Shown here one piece after another: positions 44,072-47,196 of a DNA stretch of 47,196 nucleotides. A program made the position numbers and the translations under genes. A model generated the notes under the pieces. That model did not search any database. It was not told the origin of the DNA and saw only the letters and a list, made by a program, of their open reading frames with translations. The stretch spans positions 1 through 47,196 of the forward strand of contig DAIOCL010000008.1 in NCBI GenBank assembly GCA_036747335.1, in the 5' to 3' direction. The DNA is from UBA4660 sp002405435 (GTDB lineage Bacteria; Bacteroidota; Bacteroidia; Flavobacteriales_D; Sanyastnellaceae). How positions within the stretch are numbered: position 1 is the stretch's first letter; every line of letters begins with the position of its first letter.

Positions 44072-44764
44072 ATGAGCACGCGCGCTGCACTGCCGTCAAT
44101 ACTGCTGCTGATGCTCTCGTGGCTGCCCAACCGCGCCCGAGCACAGCCCGGCGAGCCGGGTAGCTGGTACCAGTACTTCGGTATCAATCCGGTTTCAGCG
44201 CGGTGGCTGGTGCACAATGAGGTACAGCACCGCAACTATAACCTGGCCGGCGATCTTGAGCAACTGCTGGTGCGGGTAGGTGCCGGGTACAACCTCACCG
44301 AATCCAACCACAACGTGCTGATTGGCTATGCTTACCTCTACAACGAAACTTACCGCAATAGAGAGAAGGTCGCCTCCGACGAAAACCGTTTGTTTGCCCA
44401 ATACATAGTCAAACACCCCGCCGGCCGCCTCAGCGTCGGACACCGCTGCAGGGTCGAGTATCGCATGAGGGAAGAAACCGAGGCATGGCGGGCCCGGTAC
44501 ATGGTGTGGATACAACTACCGCTGAATAAACCGGTGCTGGAAAAAGGTTGTATATTCTTCATGGCCAGCAACGAGTTGTTTGTCAATGCCAGCGGCAACG
44601 GTTTCGACAGAAACCGGCTATACGGCGCATTCGGCTATGCGCTCAACCGACGGTTTACCATAGAAATCGGCATGATGCGGCAATCGCTGGCTTCATCGGC
44701 ACGTGACCAGTTTCAGGTGGCTGTGTTTAACCGCCTGCCCTGGCATTCGGAGCGGAGGCCCTGA
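44072..44764 (+). CDS. DUF2490 outer-membrane-like protein
   Basis: A 230-residue protein with a signal peptide ending near 'NRARAQ'. The mature part is a series of amphipathic beta strands with aromatic ends, including 'GSWYQYFGI', 'NHNVLIGYAYLYNE', 'DENRLFAQYIV', 'LSVGHRCRVEYR' and 'FTIEIGMMRQ', the pattern of the DUF2490 family of Bacteroidota small beta-barrel proteins. No function is established for DUF2490. It converges with the toroid-protein gene across a hairpin at 44771-44808. Confidence 0.8.
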   Translation: MSTRAALPSILLLMLSWLPNRARAQPGEPGSWYQYFGINPVSARWLVHNEVQHRNYNLAGDLEQLLVRVGAGYNLTESNHNVLIGYAYLYNETYRNREKVASDENRLFAQYIVKHPAGRLSVGHRCRVEYRMREETEAWRARYMVWIQLPLNKPVLEKGCIFFMASNELFVNASGNGFDRNRLYGAFGYALNRRFTIEIGMMRQSLASSARDQFQVAVFNRLPWHSERRP

Positions 44765-44770
44765 ATGGAA

Positions 44771-44808
44771 GGGCGCACGGCCACCGGAAAACCGGCCAGC
44801 GTGCGCCC
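44771..44808. other. GC-rich inverted repeat between convergent genes
   Basis: A 9-bp perfect outer stem (44771-44779 with 44800-44808) encloses a second short stem (CCGG-AAAA-CCGG at 44784-44795). No T tract follows, but its place between convergent stops suggests a transcript-end structure. Confidence 0.5.
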
Positions 44809-44842
44809 CGCTTACCATCCAGACCCGGCAGGCCAGCACACG

Positions 44843-46240
44843 TCAGTCATTGCCCGACTGTCCGCCCGACCAGGCCAGTGTCTCCGCATCGTTAGCCACC
44901 CCCAGCACGAGGAGGCATGTAGCCGTGCAGAAGACAGGACTGGTAATACAATGATGTCCGTTCCATGATCCATCATCATTTTGAATATCCAGCAGCATAC
45001 CGCAGGTCTGGCTGTACCAGTTTTTCCACTCTGAGCTATGGCTCATGATCATACCCTCACCGGTTTGCAGGAAACTCAAAAATTCTTCTCCACCGTTGTT
45101 TCCAAATCCGGACATTACCTCGCCTTTCAAAGACTGGGTTGTGGCGGCTTCGTTCACCTGATAGGCCGTATTTAATTTCAAGGCCTCTGTTTCCGAATAG
45201 CCTGCCTTCATCAGGTTTTCGGTGTTTACTTTTTCACCTTCCTTGAGTTTACCCTCTTCTTTCGCCTTTTTCAAGGCGATTTTGGCTTCGCGGGCATCCC
45301 GGGCACTGGAACGCGCCGTTGAGGTAACAGAATACAAGACCACTCCCGCCGCATCATCGGTGCGCACGCTTTGGTCTTCAATATTGATCGCTTTCATCTG
45401 ATAGTCTTCTGCTTTTTCAAGCACCGGGGCTTCCACAGACACACCGACATCCCGGGCAGATTGAAGCGCGTTCACCGCGAAAGAAGACTGCAATACACCG
45501 GCCCACGATCCTCCGCTTACACTTCCATTTTCGCCCGTATTTCTTTCTATCATTCTGACACATTTCTCCACACACTTTTTGGTGCGGGTATGGCGGGCAT
45601 CCCCTTCTTCGTAGTAGGCCAGCAGGTTGGTCAGAAACTGGCTGGTGAGCACCACATCAATGTTTTGTCCAAGCTTCACCTGGGGTTGTGTCCCCTCGGC
45701 ATGGCCGATATTGGCGGCACCGGCGGCCGTCTCCTCCACCACTCCGAGCAGATAGACCGCTGCCTTGTTGAGTTGTTCTGCATACGTCCCTTCCTGCGGG
45801 GAATTTCCGCAGCGCAACAGAGCCAGGCCGACCATCGAGGTGGTCGCTGCATCGCTGGGTACGGCATGGGGGTTATTTTCCGACTGATAGGCATGGGTTC
45901 CGGCGCCCCAGCCACCATCCTCGTGCTGGGCCCTGACAATCCAGGAAAGGGCCTCGCGAATGCCTTTGTCCACATTGGCCGGAACTTCGCACACAAACAG
46001 CAGGGAATCAGCAGGCACCTTGCGGAATACCGTATTGAAAACACAGGAACCGCCGGCATGGTCTGCGGGTGCCGGTTCGGTTTGCGCTTCAGGCGCAGCG
46101 GGGGCTGAAACAGGTGTATCGGATGACAGAAGCACTGCAGTCTGTCCGACACGTGCGGCCGGAAACACTACAATAATGGCAATGGTGGAGGTGGTCACAA
46201 AGACCAGAAGGGCGAGTAACAGTACATGGCGTTTTTTCAT
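44843..46240 (-). CDS. Membrane-anchored terpenoid-cyclase-fold (alpha-alpha toroid) protein
   Basis: A 465-residue protein. A single N-terminal helix (about 7-28) anchors it or acts as an uncleaved signal. A Pro/Ala/Thr-rich linker (40-65) follows, then toroid repeats of the squalene cyclase/prenyltransferase type, with 'WIVRAQHEDGGWGAG' and 'TTSMVGLALLRCG' first, and 'QNDDGSWNGHHCITSPVFCTATCLLVLGV' last, given here in part as DGSWNGHHC and FCTATCLLVLGV. Between them lies a charged, helical insert ('AKIALKKAKEEGKLKEGEKV', about residues 290-350). I see no DXDD cyclase motif, so enzyme activity is unproven; such proteins can bind lipids or peptides. A promoter-like site of sucD lies divergently upstream. 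Confidence 0.75.
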   Translation of the reverse strand: MKKRHVLLLALLVFVTTSTIAIIVVFPAARVGQTAVLLSSDTPVSAPAAPEAQTEPAPADHAGGSCVFNTVFRKVPADSLLFVCEVPANVDKGIREALSWIVRAQHEDGGWGAGTHAYQSENNPHAVPSDAATTSMVGLALLRCGNSPQEGTYAEQLNKAAVYLLGVVEETAAGAANIGHAEGTQPQVKLGQNIDVVLTSQFLTNLLAYYEEGDARHTRTKKCVEKCVRMIERNTGENGSVSGGSWAGVLQSSFAVNALQSARDVGVSVEAPVLEKAEDYQMKAINIEDQSVRTDDAAGVVLYSVTSTARSSARDAREAKIALKKAKEEGKLKEGEKVNTENLMKAGYSETEALKLNTAYQVNEAATTQSLKGEVMSGFGNNGGEEFLSFLQTGEGMIMSHSSEWKNWYSQTCGMLLDIQNDDGSWNGHHCITSPVFCTATCLLVLGVANDAETLAWSGGQSGND

Positions 46241-46309
46241 GGTAGTGGTTTTATATTGTTTGAACTGATACAGGATTCAGCGCATTGCGTTCATCCACAT
46301 CTCAGTCTG

Positions 46310-46342
46310 TTAAAAAATGTGAGAAATACCTGCTTACTTTCG
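46310..46342 (+). promoter_or_regulatory. Candidate promoter for sucD
   Basis: TTA (46310-46312), a 22-bp spacer and TACTTTCG (46335-46342) resemble the Bacteroidota promoter with one mismatch per element, 20 bp before the ATG. Confidence 0.35.
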
Positions 46343-46362
46343 CACCAAAAAATTGTGAGACC

Positions 46363-47196
46363 ATGGGCGTTCTAGTTGGAAAAAACTCCAAAGTCATAGT
46401 TCAGGGATTTACCGGTAGTGAAGGCACGTTCCACGCGGGACAGATGATTGAATACGGCACCAATGTGGTAGGCGGTGTGACGCCTGGCAAGGGAGGACAG
46501 ACCCACCTCGACCGCCCGGTTTTCAACACCGTGGCAGATGCCGTCAAACAAACCGGTGCCGACGTTTCCATCATTTTTGTACCCCCTGCTTTCGCGGCCG
46601 ATGCCATCATGGAGGCTGCAGAAGCCGGTATCAAGGTGATTGTGACCATCACCGAAGGCATTCCGGTAGCAGACATGGTCGTTGCCAAGGAATTTGCCCG
46701 CGCCCGGGGATGCACGCTGATCGGTCCCAATTGTCCGGGTATCATTACTGCGGGTGAAGCGAAGGTGGGCATCATGCCCGGATTCGTGTTTGTTTCCGGA
46801 GAGATCGGCATTGTTTCCAAAAGCGGAACGCTGACCTATGAAGCCGCCGACCAGGTGGCCAAAGCCGGACTGGGTGTTACCACGGCCATTGGAATTGGCG
46901 GGGATCCCATAATAGGTACCACAACCCTGGAAGCAGTCAAACTGCTGGTTGCCGATGAAAAAACCAAAGGCATCATCATCATCGGGGAAATTGGAGGTGA
47001 ACTGGAAGCCAAAGCTGCCCAATGGATCAGGGAGAATAAAGTCAGCAAACCCATTGTCGGATTTATTGCCGGAGAAACTGCGCCGAAGGGACGCACCATG
47101 GGTCATGCCGGTGCCATTGTGAGCGGAGAACATGAAAGTGCTTCCGCCAAGAAGAAGATCATGCGCGAATGTGGCATTCATGTGGTGGATTCACCG
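46363..47196 (+). CDS. sucD: Succinyl-CoA synthetase alpha subunit, cut by window end
   Basis: A 278-codon frame from ATG 46363 to the window edge, without a stop; about a dozen residues are probably missing. The CoA-binding Rossmann domain begins 'VIVQGFTGSEGTFHAGQMIE', then 'GGVTPGKGG' and 'IIFVPPAFAADAI'. The ligase domain has 'IGPNCPGIITAGE', 'VSKSGTLTYEA' and 'IGIGGDP'. The phosphohistidine is in 'TMGHAGAIVSG'. SucD with SucC makes ATP or GTP from succinyl-CoA in the citric acid cycle. sucC is not upstream; the neighbour there is a divergent unrelated gene. Confidence 0.95.
   Translation, partial: MGVLVGKNSKVIVQGFTGSEGTFHAGQMIEYGTNVVGGVTPGKGGQTHLDRPVFNTVADAVKQTGADVSIIFVPPAFAADAIMEAAEAGIKVIVTITEGIPVADMVVAKEFARARGCTLIGPNCPGIITAGEAKVGIMPGFVFVSGEIGIVSKSGTLTYEAADQVAKAGLGVTTAIGIGGDPIIGTTTLEAVKLLVADEKTKGIIIIGEIGGELEAKAAQWIRENKVSKPIVGFIAGETAPKGRTMGHAGAIVSGEHESASAKKKIMRECGIHVVDSP

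Noticed and set aside
1..47196. Mobile elements, prophage, CRISPR or defence island
   Set aside because: No transposase, integrase, terminal inverted repeats, direct-repeat array or toxin-antitoxin pair was found; the gene order looks like stable chromosome.

Overview
The window is a gene-dense, non-mobile stretch of a Bacteroidota chromosome, most likely Flavobacteriales-like with a fairly high GC content. The evidence is the order sigma-54 regulator - lptE - secG - groES - groEL, several proteins ending in type IX secretion (T9SS) sorting domains with the 'YPNP/WPNP' signature, three DUF1573 proteins, LytS/LytTR-type signalling, DUF2851 next to a PspC-domain protein, CtlX, and promoter-like TTG-N19..22-TAnnTTTG/TTCG elements instead of sigma-70 boxes. 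I see no insertion sequence, prophage, CRISPR array, tRNA or rRNA.

Layout. 1-4.4 kb: envelope and chaperone block (regulator tail, LptE, a TPR-like protein, SecG, GroES, GroEL), closed by a strong bidirectional terminator. 4.4-9.7 kb (minus strand): ValS, thiol peroxidase, polyphosphate kinase. 9.8-12.3 kb: three DUF1573 proteins and a SIMPL-like periplasmic protein. 12.4-15.4 kb: secreted M36-type metalloprotease with T9SS signal. 15.8-18.1 kb: a protein made of exact 25-residue repeats, overlapping a LytS-type histidine kinase, then a LytTR response regulator. 18.1-21.6 kb (minus): DUF2851, PspC-like protein and a sodium:alanine symporter with a SprB-like extension. 21.7-26.5 kb: secreted trypsin-like protease, then glycosyltransferase, sigma factor and RsmG as one operon. 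26.6-29.1 kb (minus): a P-domain/CotH/T9SS gene interrupted by three in-frame stop codons. 29.4-35.1 kb: acyl-CoA carboxylase beta subunit, PhoH-like ATPase, CtlX and two lipoproteins. 35.3-40.3 kb (minus): an in-frame fusion of an NqrB/RnfD-like membrane protein with a DUF2330 protein, and a secreted M1 aminopeptidase. 40.3-42.5 kb (minus): arsR-arsC-aquaporin arsenic operon followed by a SLOG/DprA-like protein. 42.6-47.2 kb: MnmE, DUF2490 protein, a membrane-anchored terpenoid-cyclase-fold protein, and succinyl-CoA synthetase alpha, cut by the window end.

How the genes relate. Much of the window is housekeeping (protein folding, translation, tRNA/rRNA modification, central metabolism). Mixed in is a secreted-protein programme: four loci carry T9SS sorting domains, three of them peptidases. 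The most unusual observations are the stop-codon cluster that splits the P-domain/CotH gene in one unbroken frame, the exact 25-residue repeat protein coupled to a sensor kinase, the NqrB-DUF2330 fusion, and an arsenic operon in which an aquaporin occupies the place of an arsenite efflux pump.
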